NCBI RefSeq assembly: GCF_002135205.1
Contig: NZ_NEFZ01000007.1
Coordinates: 62,001-126,000, forward strand
Direction: 5' to 3'
DNA: 64,000 bases
Origin: Acinetobacter sp. ANC 4204
Lineage (GTDB): Bacteria; Pseudomonadota; Gammaproteobacteria; Pseudomonadales; Moraxellaceae
Shown: positions 44,550 through 54,327 of the stretch, piece by piece
Layout: the number at the start of each line of letters is the position of its first letter
Numbering within the stretch: the stretch's first letter is position 1
Program-made: the position numbers and the translations under genes
The notes under the pieces: model-generated
What the model was told of the DNA's origin: nothing
Seen by the model: only the letters and a program-made list of their open reading frames with translations
Databases searched by the model: none

Positions 44550-45212
44550 TTAAAAGTCGAAAAAGTTGAGCTGGGGACTCTCTTTTTCGACTTTTATTTT
44601 GGGTACATAAGAACATTCAAACTCTTCAACAGGAAAGCCTTGTACAAAAGATTGAATATTTGACGATTTCCAGCTAAGCCATTCCTCTAAACGGTCATGT
44701 GGAATCACAATCACTGAGCGCTTCACATCCCCCGGCTCATGGAACTCCCGCATCATTGGGTGGTCTATAGCATCCATCGTCAGCATGGTTGCTGACCGCA
44801 CTACCTCGCCTGCTATGCGACAGATTTCATAAAGAGCGGCAACAAAAACAACCTTCCCATCCCGTCGTCTAACACCCCATCTCTGTGGTTTTTGCTCTAT
44901 ATATTTTGACTCATAGAATTCAAAAACTGGAATTACCCCAAACTGATATTTTGAAGTCGCTTCAATAAAACTAGCCTTTTGCAGAAGTGTCTCACTTCGG
45001 GCATTATAGGTTTTGCTTGCAATACTCTTATCTTCTGCCCATTTCGGTATTAAACCAAAATGCACCTTACGCCATTCAAATCCTATATTTGATTTGAACA
45101 ATAAGGGCAGCTCATAACCTGGATACACCTCTTCCACATAATCAAAAGGAATTTCAGGTAGACCAAACTGCTGTACTTGAGCAAGGGTTAGAGGTTTAAA
45201 ATTAGCACACAT
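44550..45212 (-). CDS. SRAP-domain protein (YedK/HMCES family)
   Basis: A 220-residue protein whose family forms a thiazolidine crosslink with abasic sites in single-stranded DNA through Cys2. The catalytic set is present: C2 (MCANF, exposed after Met removal), N70 in TYNARSET, E101 in EFYES and H151 in AIDHPMM. The motif FEFYES departs from the usual GFYEW, so the protein is somewhat divergent. Its stop is 5 bases from that of the convergent MarR gene, leaving no room for a separate terminator. Confidence 0.88.
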   Translation of the reverse strand: MCANFKPLTLAQVQQFGLPEIPFDYVEEVYPGYELPLLFKSNIGFEWRKVHFGLIPKWAEDKSIASKTYNARSETLLQKASFIEATSKYQFGVIPVFEFYESKYIEQKPQRWGVRRRDGKVVFVAALYEICRIAGEVVRSATMLTMDAIDHPMMREFHEPGDVKRSVIVIPHDRLEEWLSWKSSNIQSFVQGFPVEEFECSYVPKIKVEKESPQLNFFDF

Positions 45213-46017
45213 AGCATCAAATCATTTTCGCTTTTTTGTCTCAAGCGAAGTTCTAAAATTAATCAATAGAGTAACATATCATCTTGGATATTTTACCCAT
45301 AAGGCATAATCAACAAAAGCCCAAACTAAAGCCTTCAAAATACATCACTTAGCTTGAGCTAGAAAAGATATGCGAGACCTGTAGATACCATCTGCCAATA
45401 TTGAGCACAACAAACGACAACCTAGCTTTTGTTAAAGCATACTTTTCTACTACCGTACGGAAAAAGTATAATCTTAGCTATTTATCTAAGTTTCAGCCCT
45501 AAATAATGAGTCTGCACCAGTCAAAGCGACTAAAAATAAAATGGGATAAAGACTCGATAAGATATTTTTTCCAATCAGTTAGTGAAATATTTAAATCGAG
45601 GTCAGCTTATTGATGTCGAAACTTCATCCATAAATTCGCACCATATAGCAATCAAGATTGATACGCTCTGTAAGGCCAATACATGCATTAGAGCTCTTGC
45701 AAAAGTCAAAAAATGATCATGCATTGGTAATATAATAAGTGCTGAACGTCACTTCACTCTTGGTGAAAACCTTAGAATGACGGATTCTTCCTATCAATCC
45801 TCTCCCTAGCCTTCTCCTTTTAAAAGAAGAAGGAACTTTCATTGTGATTTCAATACAGCTCAAAAAATGACTTATGCAAGAAATCCATTTATCTTAGAAC
45901 AAATCTAGTAGACATAGACCTTATTTTTACTCTTGGCTTTAGAGCAAACCAAGTGCTTGGTGGACTATATATCCTGTCGAAAGCTCAATAAAAGTTCTCT
46001 ATGAATATAAACCTTTT
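45213..46017. other. 805-bp gene-free region with mobile-element debris
   Basis: The largest non-coding stretch in the window. No frame longer than 60 codons is present on either strand. It contains an imperfect inverted repeat pair bounding about 187 bp (separate entry) and a REP-like TCTCCCTAGCCTTCTCC motif with a CTTCTCCTTTTAAAAGAAGAAGG palindrome near 45815-45835. It looks like relic or accessory sequence rather than a regulatory region. Confidence 0.5.
45695..45881. repeat. candidate MITE or insertion-sequence remnant
   Basis: The left end TCTTGCAAAAGTCAAAAAATGA (45695-45716) pairs inversely with the right end, whose complement reads TCTTGCATAAGTCATTTTTTGA (45860-45881), 16 of 22 positions identical. 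The 187-bp span has no coding capacity. No target-site duplication is clear. A motif nearly identical to the left end occurs at about 19.88 kb. Family not assignable by eye. Confidence 0.4.
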
Positions 46018-46494
46018 TCATCTCAGTTGATTAATTTGTTTTACTGCCACATAAATTCGCCAATAAATATATGTACTGATAATAACTTCAAAAATAAGAT
46101 CCATGACTATATTTAATTGCTTAAGCATTGCCTCTTCCAAACTGGAAGCAAAAACCAAAATTATGACTTGCAAGGAAATACCAACTATCAAAAACAACAC
46201 AAGTGATTGAATTGTAATAGGTAGACTCAAAGCAATAATACGCTTTAAAAAATCACGACCTTTTTCACCCCCATTCACTTTAAAGATTGCATTTATCCAG
46301 CTAATCAACAAACCAATTTGCAGAATAAATGATGCCCACGCTGCGGATACGGTAGATTCGGGTGCAAGTGTAAGTGCTAAAGAACTCAACAAGATAATAA
46401 TGGCACTCACGATATAATAATTTTTAAAATCTGTTTCTGAGACTTTATTTAACTTCAAATCTTCTACTAATTTATTAACATTCCAGAAGTACAT
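46018..46494 (-). CDS. uncharacterised four-helix membrane protein
   Basis: A 158-residue protein with a short polar N-terminus (MYFWNVNKLVEDLKLNKVSETDFKNYY) followed by four hydrophobic helices, around IVSAIIILLSSLALTL, WASFILQIGLLISWI, LPITIQSLVLFLIVGISLQVIILVF and IVMDLIFEVIISTYIYW. No family is recognised. It lies next to the debris-bearing gene-free region and is downstream of glcB but beyond its terminator, so it may be accessory. Confidence 0.68.
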   Translation of the reverse strand: MYFWNVNKLVEDLKLNKVSETDFKNYYIVSAIIILLSSLALTLAPESTVSAAWASFILQIGLLISWINAIFKVNGGEKGRDFLKRIIALSLPITIQSLVLFLIVGISLQVIILVFASSLEEAMLKQLNIVMDLIFEVIISTYIYWRIYVAVKQINQLR

Positions 46495-46533
46495 TGTTAT
46501 TCCTTGTTCTTATACTATTTAAAATTGCTGATA

Positions 46534-46559
46534 AAAAAAGCCTCCGAAGAGGCTTTTTT
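46534..46559 (-). terminator. rho-independent terminator after glcB
   Basis: Perfect stem AAAAAAGCCTC / GAGGCTTTTTT with loop CGAA, 11 bases past the glcB stop. Confidence 0.9.
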
Positions 46560-46570
46560 AGGTTTACAGA

Positions 46571-48733
46571 TTAGTCACCTGTATAACCTTTTAACTTCAA
46601 ACGTGCAGCATGTAGAAGTGGCTCTGTATAACCTGATGGTTGCTCACCACCTTTAAACACTAGGTCATAAGCTGCTTTGTATGCATAACCATCGAAGCTT
46701 GGTGCCATTGGTGTATAAAGCGGATCGTTTGCGTTTTGCTCATCAACGATTTTCGCCATACGCTGCATCACTTCTTCAACTTGCGCTGCAGATACGATGC
46801 CATGACGCAACCAGTTTGCAACGTGTTGAGATGAAATACGCAAAGTTGCACGGTCTTCCATTAAACCAACATTGTTGATGTCTGGAACTTTCGAACAACC
46901 TACACCTAAGTCAACCCAACGTACAACATAACCTAAGATCCCTTGAAGGTTATTTTCAAGTTCTTTGGTTTTCTCTTCTTCAGTCCAGTTAGTATCTGTC
47001 GCTAAAGGCGGTGTTAACAAATCGTCTAATGATAAAGGCTGAGTATTCAAGAGTTCTTTTTGACGCTCAGACACGTTGCATTGGTGATAGTGAATCGCAT
47101 GAATGACAGCACCAGATGGAGATGGAACCCATGCACAGCTTGCACCCGCTTCTGGATGTTCAATCTTGGTTTTGTACATGTCTAGAAGCATGTCTGGTTT
47201 TGGCCACATGCCTTTACCAATTTGTGCTTTACCACGTAAGCCCGCTTGAAGACCGATCATCACATTGCGGTTTTCATATGCTGGGAACCAAATTTGTGCT
47301 TTCACTTCGCCCTTACGAACAAATGGACCTGCTTCCATGAAAGTATGAATTTCATCACCTGTACGGTCCATGAAACCTGTATTAATGAAGATAGTACGGT
47401 CTTTTGCTTGAGCAATACAGTTTTTCAAGTTTACAGAAGTACGACGCTCTTCATCCATGATACCGATTTTTAACGTTTTTGCAGGCAAGCCAAGCGCTTG
47501 TTCTGAACGCTCAAACAACTCAACCGCAAAAGCAACTTCTTCAGGGCCATGCATTTTAGGTTTTACGATATACATTGAACCTTTACGCGAGTTCTTGTTT
47601 TCGTTTTCACCTTTAATATCTGCAAAAGACAATAGCGGAGTGATTAATGCATCCATAATCCCTTCGTAGATTTCAGCACCATCTACAAGGATCGCAGGGT
47701 TGGTCATGAGGTGACCCACGTTACGAAGAAGCATCAATGAACGGCCATGAAGTTTCGTTTCACCGCCGATCAAGTTTTTGTGCGTACGGTCTTTATTCAA
47801 AGTACGCGTAACGGTTTTACCATTTTTCTCGATAGACTCTGAAAGTGTACCCTTCATCAACCCTAACCAGTTACGGTAGCCTTCAACTTTCTCTTCTGCA
47901 TCTACAGCAGCGATCGAGTCTTCTAAATCTTGAATTGTGGTTAATGCAGACTCAAGAACCAAATCTTTTACGCCAGCCGCATCTGTTTGACCAATTGGGC
48001 TATTTGCATCAATTTCGATAATAACGTGTAGGCCGTTATTTAAAAGTACGATTTCTGTTGGAGCAGATTCTTCGCCATTGAAACCTACAAATTGTGCTTC
48101 GTGTGCTAAGCCTGTTGTTGAACCATCTTTCAAGGTCACAACTAACTTTTTGCCTTCAACTGCATATTTTGTCGCATCAGCATGTGAACCATTTGCTAAT
48201 GGGAAGGTTTCATTTAAGAAGTTTTTAGCAAATGCAATAACTTTATCGCCACGTACTGGGTTATAGCCTTTACCTTTCTCAGCGCCACCGTCTTCAGGGA
48301 TCACGTCAAAGCCGTAAAGTGCGTCGTATAAAGAGCCCCAACGCGCGTTTGCAGCATTTAAGCAGTAACGTGCATTACGTACAGGTACCACCAATTGCGC
48401 ACCAGCCAATAATGCGATTTCTTCATCTACATTTTCTGTGCTGATTTGGAAATCTTCTACTTCTGGTACCAAGTAGCCAATTTCAGTAAGGAAAGCTTTG
48501 TAAGCTCCAAGTTCAAATTTGTTGTTGCGGTGCCATTCATCAATCTTCGCTTGAATGTCGTCACGCTTAGCCAATAGTGCTTTGTTCTTTGGGCTAAGAT
48601 CGACAACGACTTGTTCAAAGTTCTTCCAGTAAGCTTCACTGTCCAAACCTGAACCTGGAAGTGCTTCATTTTCGATGAAATCGTAAAGTTCTTTAGCAAT
48701 CGCTAACTTGCCTTTTTGAATACGTGCAGTCAT
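46571..48733 (-). CDS. glcB: malate synthase G
   Basis: Condenses glyoxylate with acetyl-CoA to malate in the glyoxylate shunt, allowing growth on acetate, fatty acids or glycolate. The 720-residue length is that of isoform G. Recognisable blocks are [16 protein letters not shown], the [10 protein letters not shown] segment, [14 protein letters not shown] with the catalytic acid and Arg, [14 protein letters not shown], and the C-terminal [14 protein letters not shown]. Isocitrate lyase is not in the window. The gene is monocistronic, with a strong terminator. Confidence 0.97.
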   Translation of the reverse strand: MTARIQKGKLAIAKELYDFIENEALPGSGLDSEAYWKNFEQVVVDLSPKNKALLAKRDDIQAKIDEWHRNNKFELGAYKAFLTEIGYLVPEVEDFQISTENVDEEIALLAGAQLVVPVRNARYCLNAANARWGSLYDALYGFDVIPEDGGAEKGKGYNPVRGDKVIAFAKNFLNETFPLANGSHADATKYAVEGKKLVVTLKDGSTTGLAHEAQFVGFNGEESAPTEIVLLNNGLHVIIEIDANSPIGQTDAAGVKDLVLESALTTIQDLEDSIAAVDAEEKVEGYRNWLGLMKGTLSESIEKNGKTVTRTLNKDRTHKNLIGGETKLHGRSLMLLRNVGHLMTNPAILVDGAEIYEGIMDALITPLLSFADIKGENENKNSRKGSMYIVKPKMHGPEEVAFAVELFERSEQALGLPAKTLKIGIMDEERRTSVNLKNCIAQAKDRTIFINTGFMDRTGDEIHTFMEAGPFVRKGEVKAQIWFPAYENRNVMIGLQAGLRGKAQIGKGMWPKPDMLLDMYKTKIEHPEAGASCAWVPSPSGAVIHAIHYHQCNVSERQKELLNTQPLSLDDLLTPPLATDTNWTEEEKTKELENNLQGILGYVVRWVDLGVGCSKVPDINNVGLMEDRATLRISSQHVANWLRHGIVSAAQVEEVMQRMAKIVDEQNANDPLYTPMAPSFDGYAYKAAYDLVFKGGEQPSGYTEPLLHAARLKLKGYTGD

Positions 48734-49096
48734 TGTCTTTCCTGATATTGCTACTTTTTATACAAGAGATTCTAGTATACCGATTTAAACTTGGCTGAAT
48801 AGTAATATCACCGTGCGAAATAGTGATCATTTTTTATTTAATACCGTAAAAAAGCTACCAAATAATATACTGCTCAAAGCACAAGCACTATCAATTTACA
48901 AAATGCTCTTTAATAGTTTATTAAGTTTTTGAAATGTCGAAATTAGACTTAAGTGCAGTTTTGCTTATATTTCACACTTAAAACCAATATTCTCCCTGTT
49001 TTTCAACCCTGATTAAGCCATGTTTATAAAAAAAAGTCGATAAAATAAACAATGAAAATGCACATAAAAAAAGCATCCTTTCGGATGCTTTAACTT
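48734..49096. other. 363-bp intergenic region upstream of glcB
   Basis: It holds the glcB promoter and the zapE terminator. A short ATCAC...GTGAT dyad lies near 48810-48830, about 80-100 bases upstream of glcB, and could be a weak operator. No frame or RNA is seen in the rest. Confidence 0.45.
49066..49092 (-). terminator. rho-independent terminator after zapE
   Basis: Stem AAGCATCC / GGATGCTT with loop TTTC and an A/T-run flank, immediately past the zapE stop on the minus strand. Confidence 0.8.
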
Positions 49097-50248
49097 TTAG
49101 ATTTCTTCTTGTTGTTTACTTGCTTCAGCTTGTATTTGTCGATGCGCTTCATTCAAGTAATCATCTGATTGCATTTCCAATAAACGTGAACGCGTGCGTT
49201 CAATTTCAAAGGCTAATTTATCACCAGAGTACAAATCAATAATCGTATCTTCTGAGGTTAAAATCAGTTTTACCCCACGGTCATAAAACTCATCGACCAA
49301 ATAAATAAAACGACGTGTCCCTTCAGAAAGATAGTCTGTTAAGTGCGGTACATTGCTTACCAACACCGTATTATAAATATTTGCAATTTCAATAAAGTCA
49401 GCAGGACTCCGTGGTTTTAAACACAGCTCAGAATACTCACACCATAAGACATCTTCAGTATGTCCCACCGTTTCCACAATACGATTATTAATAATAATCG
49501 GCTCATCTGAAATGGTTTGGGTTTGTGTCAATGCGCTAAAACGCTGTGCGATCCAACGTTGGTGTTCATGTGTTAAAGGCGATTTAAAGAGTTGCGCCTG
49601 TTTTAAAACACGTAAACGGTAGTCCACGCCCGCATCCACATTTAAAATCACACACTGTTGTTTCACCATTTCAATGGTTGGAATGAAACGATCACGGTGA
49701 ATGCCATTTTTATATAAACCATCTGGTGCAATGTTTGAGGTCGCCACCAAGGTAATGCCACGTGCAAAAAGCTTTTGGAACAAATCACTGAGAATCATGG
49801 CATCCGTCACATTCGAGACGAAAAACTCATCGAAACAAATGACCACCGCTTCTTTATAAATTTGATCCGCAACTGCATCTAAAGGATTACGCTGACCTGA
49901 AAGCTTGTTGAGCTCACGATGCACGTGTTGCATAAAATGATGAAAGTGCATGCGCGTTTTACGGCGAAACGGAATTGAGTCATAAAACTGATCCATCAGC
50001 CATGTTTTACCCCGGCCTACACCACCCCACATATATACACCACGTGGAGAGGTTTGACGGCGGAAACGACGGAATGCCTTTTTTGATGCCTTAAAACGTT
50101 GAATTAATTCATGCCAAACGCGATCCAACTCGTGTACGGCCTGTGCTTGCGCGTCATCGGGCATAAACTGTCCAGATGCTAAGGCTTGAGCATAACGCTC
50201 GGCAGGAGATAAAGGGCTGAATGCGGTAGGTGAATTAAAATCTGACAT
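49097..50248 (-). CDS. zapE: cell division ATPase ZapE (AFG1 family)
   Basis: A 383-residue P-loop ATPase that in E. coli associates with the Z-ring under stress. Walker A is GGVGRGKT (residues 75-82), followed by HFHHFMQHVHREL. Walker B is VICFDEFFVSNVTDAMIL, and sensor-type ATSNIAPDGLYKNG follows, all AFG1/ZapE hallmarks. The C-terminal region includes RFIYLVDEFYDRGVKLILTSE. It is monocistronic, with its own terminator. Confidence 0.94.
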   Translation of the reverse strand: MSDFNSPTAFSPLSPAERYAQALASGQFMPDDAQAQAVHELDRVWHELIQRFKASKKAFRRFRRQTSPRGVYMWGGVGRGKTWLMDQFYDSIPFRRKTRMHFHHFMQHVHRELNKLSGQRNPLDAVADQIYKEAVVICFDEFFVSNVTDAMILSDLFQKLFARGITLVATSNIAPDGLYKNGIHRDRFIPTIEMVKQQCVILNVDAGVDYRLRVLKQAQLFKSPLTHEHQRWIAQRFSALTQTQTISDEPIIINNRIVETVGHTEDVLWCEYSELCLKPRSPADFIEIANIYNTVLVSNVPHLTDYLSEGTRRFIYLVDEFYDRGVKLILTSEDTIIDLYSGDKLAFEIERTRSRLLEMQSDDYLNEAHRQIQAEASKQQEEI

Positions 50249-50333
50249 ATCATTTAATACTATTTTTAGGCTATATCAATTATAGCGGAGTGGAAAAGTT
50301 AATCTATAACACTTTGGCATGATTATGCTTAGG

Positions 50334-51341
50334 CTATTTCCCATATTGTCGTGGACTATAACCAAACCAACGCTTAAACGCATGATTGAAAGCTGCTGGC
50401 TCTGAATAGCCCAATAACTCTGCAATCATTTCAATGGAATATTCCTGATATTCCATCAAATGTAGTGCACGATCTTTCATTAATTGCTCACGAATTTGTT
50501 TATAACTGCTATTTAACTGTTGCAACTGGTGCCTCAATGTTCGCTCTGGCAAGTTCAGCGCTTGTGCTGTTTCTGCCATAGTCGGTAGTAACCCCCGCTG
50601 CAACTCCAAATAATCTTGTACACGTTGAATCAAACTTGGCTGTTCAGCGGTTTCTTCCAAACGTTGCAATTCTGCCTGACATTTGCCCGCATACACGTTG
50701 AAGGTCATAGCATCTGCTGAAGGAATAGGTATATTAAGCATACGCTCATCAAACCAAAATTCAGCTTGCTGTGTACCAAAACTCACTTGCTGACCATAAA
50801 CCTGCCGATAGAGCGCAAGCTTCTTCGCATCTTCAGGTCGTGCAACAGGTAAAGTCATCCGAATCTCAGGCATCTCTAACCCAATCATCTTATAAATATC
50901 TTGTAGGAACTTATAGGTTCCCGCGATTTCAGAATGTGCTCGTAACTGTCCCAATGGTGTTTGCAAGTCACGTGGTAAATAACACAGTGCCACTTGCTCA
51001 TTTTGTTTTTTCAAACCTAATAAGCCACTTAAATGCGTCAAACTCTGATAGCGGATACCCTGTTCCAATGCTGTGTGTGTCGTCGGGCTGGTCATCAATA
51101 ACATGAGTAAAGGACCGTAACCTGCCAGAGCGTAATGCTGACCGATGAACAAGCCCTGCTCAGGCTCAATACCTTCTGCAATGATTTTCAAAATATCCCA
51201 CTCTAGAGCAGGATGGATGATCGCATTCGGATCAAGCGACTCTACACGCAAACCAATGCTTTGTAACTTTTGATCGACTGCGACTCCTGCTTTACGCATT
51301 CCTTGAATCAAATACATCAAGCCAAGTACAGAACGTTTCAT
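50334..51341 (-). CDS. AraC-family transcriptional regulator
   Basis: A 335-residue regulator. The N-terminal ligand-binding part is of the arabinose-binding-like type seen in OruR/MmoR-type regulators (about 20-200: LLMLLMTSPTTHTALEQGIRY). A C-terminal AraC helix-turn-helix pair follows (about 240-335: TLRHQLQQLNSSYKQIREQL and AAFNHAFKRWFGYSPRQYGK). It is divergent from a Baeyer-Villiger-type monooxygenase, its likely target. The ATG at 51341 is taken over the TTG two codons upstream. No clear ribosome site is present. Confidence 0.9.
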   Translation of the reverse strand: MKRSVLGLMYLIQGMRKAGVAVDQKLQSIGLRVESLDPNAIIHPALEWDILKIIAEGIEPEQGLFIGQHYALAGYGPLLMLLMTSPTTHTALEQGIRYQSLTHLSGLLGLKKQNEQVALCYLPRDLQTPLGQLRAHSEIAGTYKFLQDIYKMIGLEMPEIRMTLPVARPEDAKKLALYRQVYGQQVSFGTQQAEFWFDERMLNIPIPSADAMTFNVYAGKCQAELQRLEETAEQPSLIQRVQDYLELQRGLLPTMAETAQALNLPERTLRHQLQQLNSSYKQIREQLMKDRALHLMEYQEYSIEMIAELLGYSEPAAFNHAFKRWFGYSPRQYGK

Positions 51342-51490
51342 AATCAATTAAAAGCAAAATATTGGGCTATGTTTTACTACAACCATCCAGCACTCAACAA
51401 TTGCCGAATCTATCAATTTTAATGTCAGCTCTATCATAGATCTTGTTAAACATTGCTCTACAATCAATCAGAACAAAAAAGGAAATTCTT

Positions 51491-53005
51491 ATGCAGGCAG
51501 CAAATTCAAGCTTAAACGCTCCTCATGCACGGATCGCTATTATTGGCGCAGGTTTTGGTGGCTTAGCTATGGCGATTCGCCTGTTAGAAAGTAATATTCA
51601 AGACTTTATCATTTTAGAAAAAGCCAGTGAAATAGGCGGAACTTGGCGTGAGAACCAATATCCAGGCGCTGCTTGCGATGTGCAGTCTCACTTATATTCT
51701 CTATCTTTTTCACCCAAGACTGATTGGTCTAAACGTTATGCTGAAGCACCTGAAATTTATCAATACATGCAAACACTGACTACTCAACATCAATTGCAGT
51801 CTTATATCCGTTTTAATACCGAAGTCAGCTCAGCCCGTTACTTAGAAAATAAATGCATTTGGGAGTTGAAACTCAATCAAACAGAAATACTGACTGCTCA
51901 ATTTGTGATTTTTGCTTCAGGTCCATTGCATGTACCACAAATCCCGTATATTGCAGGCATTGAGAAATTTACAGGCAAAGTTTTCCACTCATCACAGTGG
52001 GATCATAATTACGACCTTAACAATAAAAATGTTGCTTCCATTGGCACAGGCGGCAGTGCGATTCAATATATTCCTGAAATTGCAGAAAAAGTGAAACAAC
52101 TTTACGTACTACAAAGGACAGCTGCATGGGTTATTCCTCGGGATGAACGTCGTTATTTACCGATTGAAAAAAGGCTGTTTGATCGATTTGATTGGTTTCG
52201 AAAAATTCATCGTGCCCGACTCTATTGGACAAATGAATCTCGTGTAGTTCCCATTATGAAACCACAGGTCATGAAATATGCACAAAAACTAGCAGAAGCC
52301 TATATTCGCCATCAAGTCAAAGACCCTGCGACTGCTGAGAAATTAGTTCCTAACTATATTATGGGTTGTAAACGAATATTGGTCTCTAACAAGTATTATC
52401 CAAGCTTTAACCGTAAAAATGTTGAATTGGTTACCGATGATATTTTGGAGTTAACTGAGGACAGTATCATCACCCAAGATGGGAAAAAGCGTGCAATTGA
52501 CTGCCTGATCTATGGCACAGGTTTTGTGACTGACCCTCGTATTTATCTCAAATCTTTTAGCTGTACAGGACTAAATCATGTCGAGCTGACAGAGGCATGG
52601 AAAAAAAATGGCGCCGAAAGTTACTATGGGATTAGCACCAAAGGCTTCCCTAACTTATTCCAGCTTTTAGGGCCCAATACGGTCTTAGGTCATAACTCGG
52701 TTATTTTTATGATTGAGTCACAAGTGAATTACATTTTACAGCTCATCGAGATGACACAAAAAACGCAATCTCAAGCGATCGTTGTGAAAGCAGATACTCA
52801 AGATCAGTTTAATCAACATCTACAAAGTCAATTTACCAATACCATTTGGCAATCTGGCTGTGTGAGTTGGTATCAACAAGAGGACGGGAAAAATTTCTCT
52901 TTATGGCCTACCTATACCTGGAAATATTGGCTGAAAACACGAAAAGTAAATCCTGCAGACTATCGTTTTTTAAATTCCAAGCAAGATAGTCAAGCAATCA
53001 ATTAA
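51491..53005 (+). CDS. flavin-containing monooxygenase, Baeyer-Villiger type
   Basis: A 504-residue FAD/NADPH enzyme. The FAD Rossmann motif is IIGAGFGG (residues 19-24). The Baeyer-Villiger fingerprint F-x-G-x3-H-x3-W appears in FTGKVFHSSQW, and the second Rossmann motif in SIGTGGSAIQYIPE. It should insert oxygen into a ketone or aldehyde to give an ester. The substrate is unknown. The ATG at 51491 is fixed by AAAGGAAA 5 bases before. The upstream extension to 51443 has no family match. Divergent AraC-type regulator alongside. Confidence 0.9.
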   Translation: MQAANSSLNAPHARIAIIGAGFGGLAMAIRLLESNIQDFIILEKASEIGGTWRENQYPGAACDVQSHLYSLSFSPKTDWSKRYAEAPEIYQYMQTLTTQHQLQSYIRFNTEVSSARYLENKCIWELKLNQTEILTAQFVIFASGPLHVPQIPYIAGIEKFTGKVFHSSQWDHNYDLNNKNVASIGTGGSAIQYIPEIAEKVKQLYVLQRTAAWVIPRDERRYLPIEKRLFDRFDWFRKIHRARLYWTNESRVVPIMKPQVMKYAQKLAEAYIRHQVKDPATAEKLVPNYIMGCKRILVSNKYYPSFNRKNVELVTDDILELTEDSIITQDGKKRAIDCLIYGTGFVTDPRIYLKSFSCTGLNHVELTEAWKKNGAESYYGISTKGFPNLFQLLGPNTVLGHNSVIFMIESQVNYILQLIEMTQKTQSQAIVVKADTQDQFNQHLQSQFTNTIWQSGCVSWYQQEDGKNFSLWPTYTWKYWLKTRKVNPADYRFLNSKQDSQAIN

Positions 53006-53050
53006 GATCGCGGTCATAATAAGTCAGTATTTTTTCACACTTTATTTGAC

Positions 53051-53959
53051 ATGCAATCTTTTTGGTTGATTTTCCAGCTTCTTATTTGTTTGGCACTTGG
53101 ATTTGTTTTGGCGCGTCGTTTACCCAAATGGCTTGAACGACTTGCGTTTCAAATCCTGCCTTATTTTACCTATATTCTCTTAATTGCAATTGCGGTTGAA
53201 TTCTCAACCACATTACATAGCATTGCCCAACCTTTGCAGATACTTAATCATGCGGCTCTTTTAGCAGTTATGACCAGCCTCGGGGCTTTTGTTTGTTGCT
53301 ATATCTTATTCAAACTTTTAGGTTATCAACCAAGTCATGGCAAAGTGTCCATGAGTCTAGTGACTAAGTCTTTAATCAATATCAGTTATGCATTTATTGC
53401 ATTAGGATTGGGTTATGCTTTGGCAGAGCTATCATCAAGTTTCGGCTATACCCTTCATATCAGCACATGGAACTTACTCTTGGTTTTCATGTTCCTCATT
53501 GGGCTTGATTTGGCCTATTCACCACTCGATCGCTCATGGTTAAATTGGCAAATACTGCTCGTGCCACTTGGTTGTATCCTTGGTTCATTAATTGGTGCAT
53601 TTGTGACTGCTTATTTTGTACCTGATTTGCAATTAAAAGATCTAATTATGCTGTCTCAAGGCTATGGTTTCTACTCGATGACGGGGATTGTGGTCACGGA
53701 ATTAAAAAATGCACATTTGGGTAGTATTGCCCTCATGAACGACCTGTTTAGAGAAATCTTTGCAATTGTGTTCATGTACATTATTGGCTGGCGATATCCA
53801 CGCTCTGCCATATCCTCCGCAGGAGCTACTGCCATGGATGTTACCCTACCTATGGTCAAACAAGCGTGTGGAAATGATTTTATCCCACATGCCATGGTAA
53901 GCGGTTTTATCTTGTCTGTGCTGGCGCCTATTGTTGTCAGTGTCTTGGCAGCAGTATAA
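53051..53959 (+). CDS. lysO: LysO-family lysine exporter
   Basis: A 302-residue inner-membrane protein with about eight helices of the LysO (YbjE) type. Recognisable are the N-terminal small half (LLICLALGFVLARRLP) and the larger half with LSQGYGFYSMTGIVV, LNDLFREI-like ALMNDLFREIFAIVFMYII and GATAMDVTLPMVKQACG. In E. coli LysO exports lysine and its toxic analogue thialysine. It is 45 bases downstream of the monooxygenase in the same direction, perhaps by chance. Confidence 0.88.
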   Translation: MQSFWLIFQLLICLALGFVLARRLPKWLERLAFQILPYFTYILLIAIAVEFSTTLHSIAQPLQILNHAALLAVMTSLGAFVCCYILFKLLGYQPSHGKVSMSLVTKSLINISYAFIALGLGYALAELSSSFGYTLHISTWNLLLVFMFLIGLDLAYSPLDRSWLNWQILLVPLGCILGSLIGAFVTAYFVPDLQLKDLIMLSQGYGFYSMTGIVVTELKNAHLGSIALMNDLFREIFAIVFMYIIGWRYPRSAISSAGATAMDVTLPMVKQACGNDFIPHAMVSGFILSVLAPIVVSVLAAV

Positions 53960-54044
53960 GTCATCTCACGATCATCACGCCTCTTCACATGAGGTGTGAT
54001 GCTGTACTCAACATTTCTCTTTTCATCTTTTAAAATAAACTGAC
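53960..54044. other. intergenic segment after lysO
   Basis: An A/T-rich stretch containing a hairpin-like CATCACGCCTCTTCACATGAGGTGTGATG (stem CATCAC...GTGATG) around 53972-54001 that may terminate lysO. Nothing else is seen. Confidence 0.45.
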
Positions 54045-54297
54045 TCAGTTTATATCAATCTTTTTCACCAGATCACCCACCGCCTCAACCATTGTTGCAC
54101 CTAGCTGATAGCTGAACAACAGCTATGGCTGATACCCAAGCAGATGACTTCGTGGAGTCTTCATCTTGTTCTTTTAAATCCTGCTTCATTTCAGTGGCTT
54201 CATTTACAGTCGCACTGCGTAATTCAGTATTTTGCTTTGGTATAGTCAGCTTAAGCTCAAATGATTCTTTTAAAAAAGAATGTATAAAAAAAGCCTT
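54045..54297 (-). pseudogene. decayed small gene, frameshifted and 5'-truncated
   Basis: On the minus strand an open frame with gene-like composition reads LTIPKQNTELRSATVNEAT, then EMKQDLKEQDEDSTKSSAW, then VSAIAVV, and then runs out. Skipping one C restores SYQLGATMVEAVGDLVKKIDIN and a TGA at 54045. No start codon is found upstream, and the pyrF terminator abuts it at about 54285. It reads as the remnant of a small soluble, helical protein. No family is recognised. Confidence 0.45.
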
Positions 54298-54315
54298 TCA
54301 AATGAAAGGCTTTTT
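54285..54315 (-). terminator. rho-independent terminator after pyrF
   Basis: Perfect stem AAAAAGCCTTTCA / TGAAAGGCTTTTT with a 2-nt centre, 12 bases past the pyrF stop. Confidence 0.87.
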
Positions 54316-54327
54316 AGAGTTTTATAT

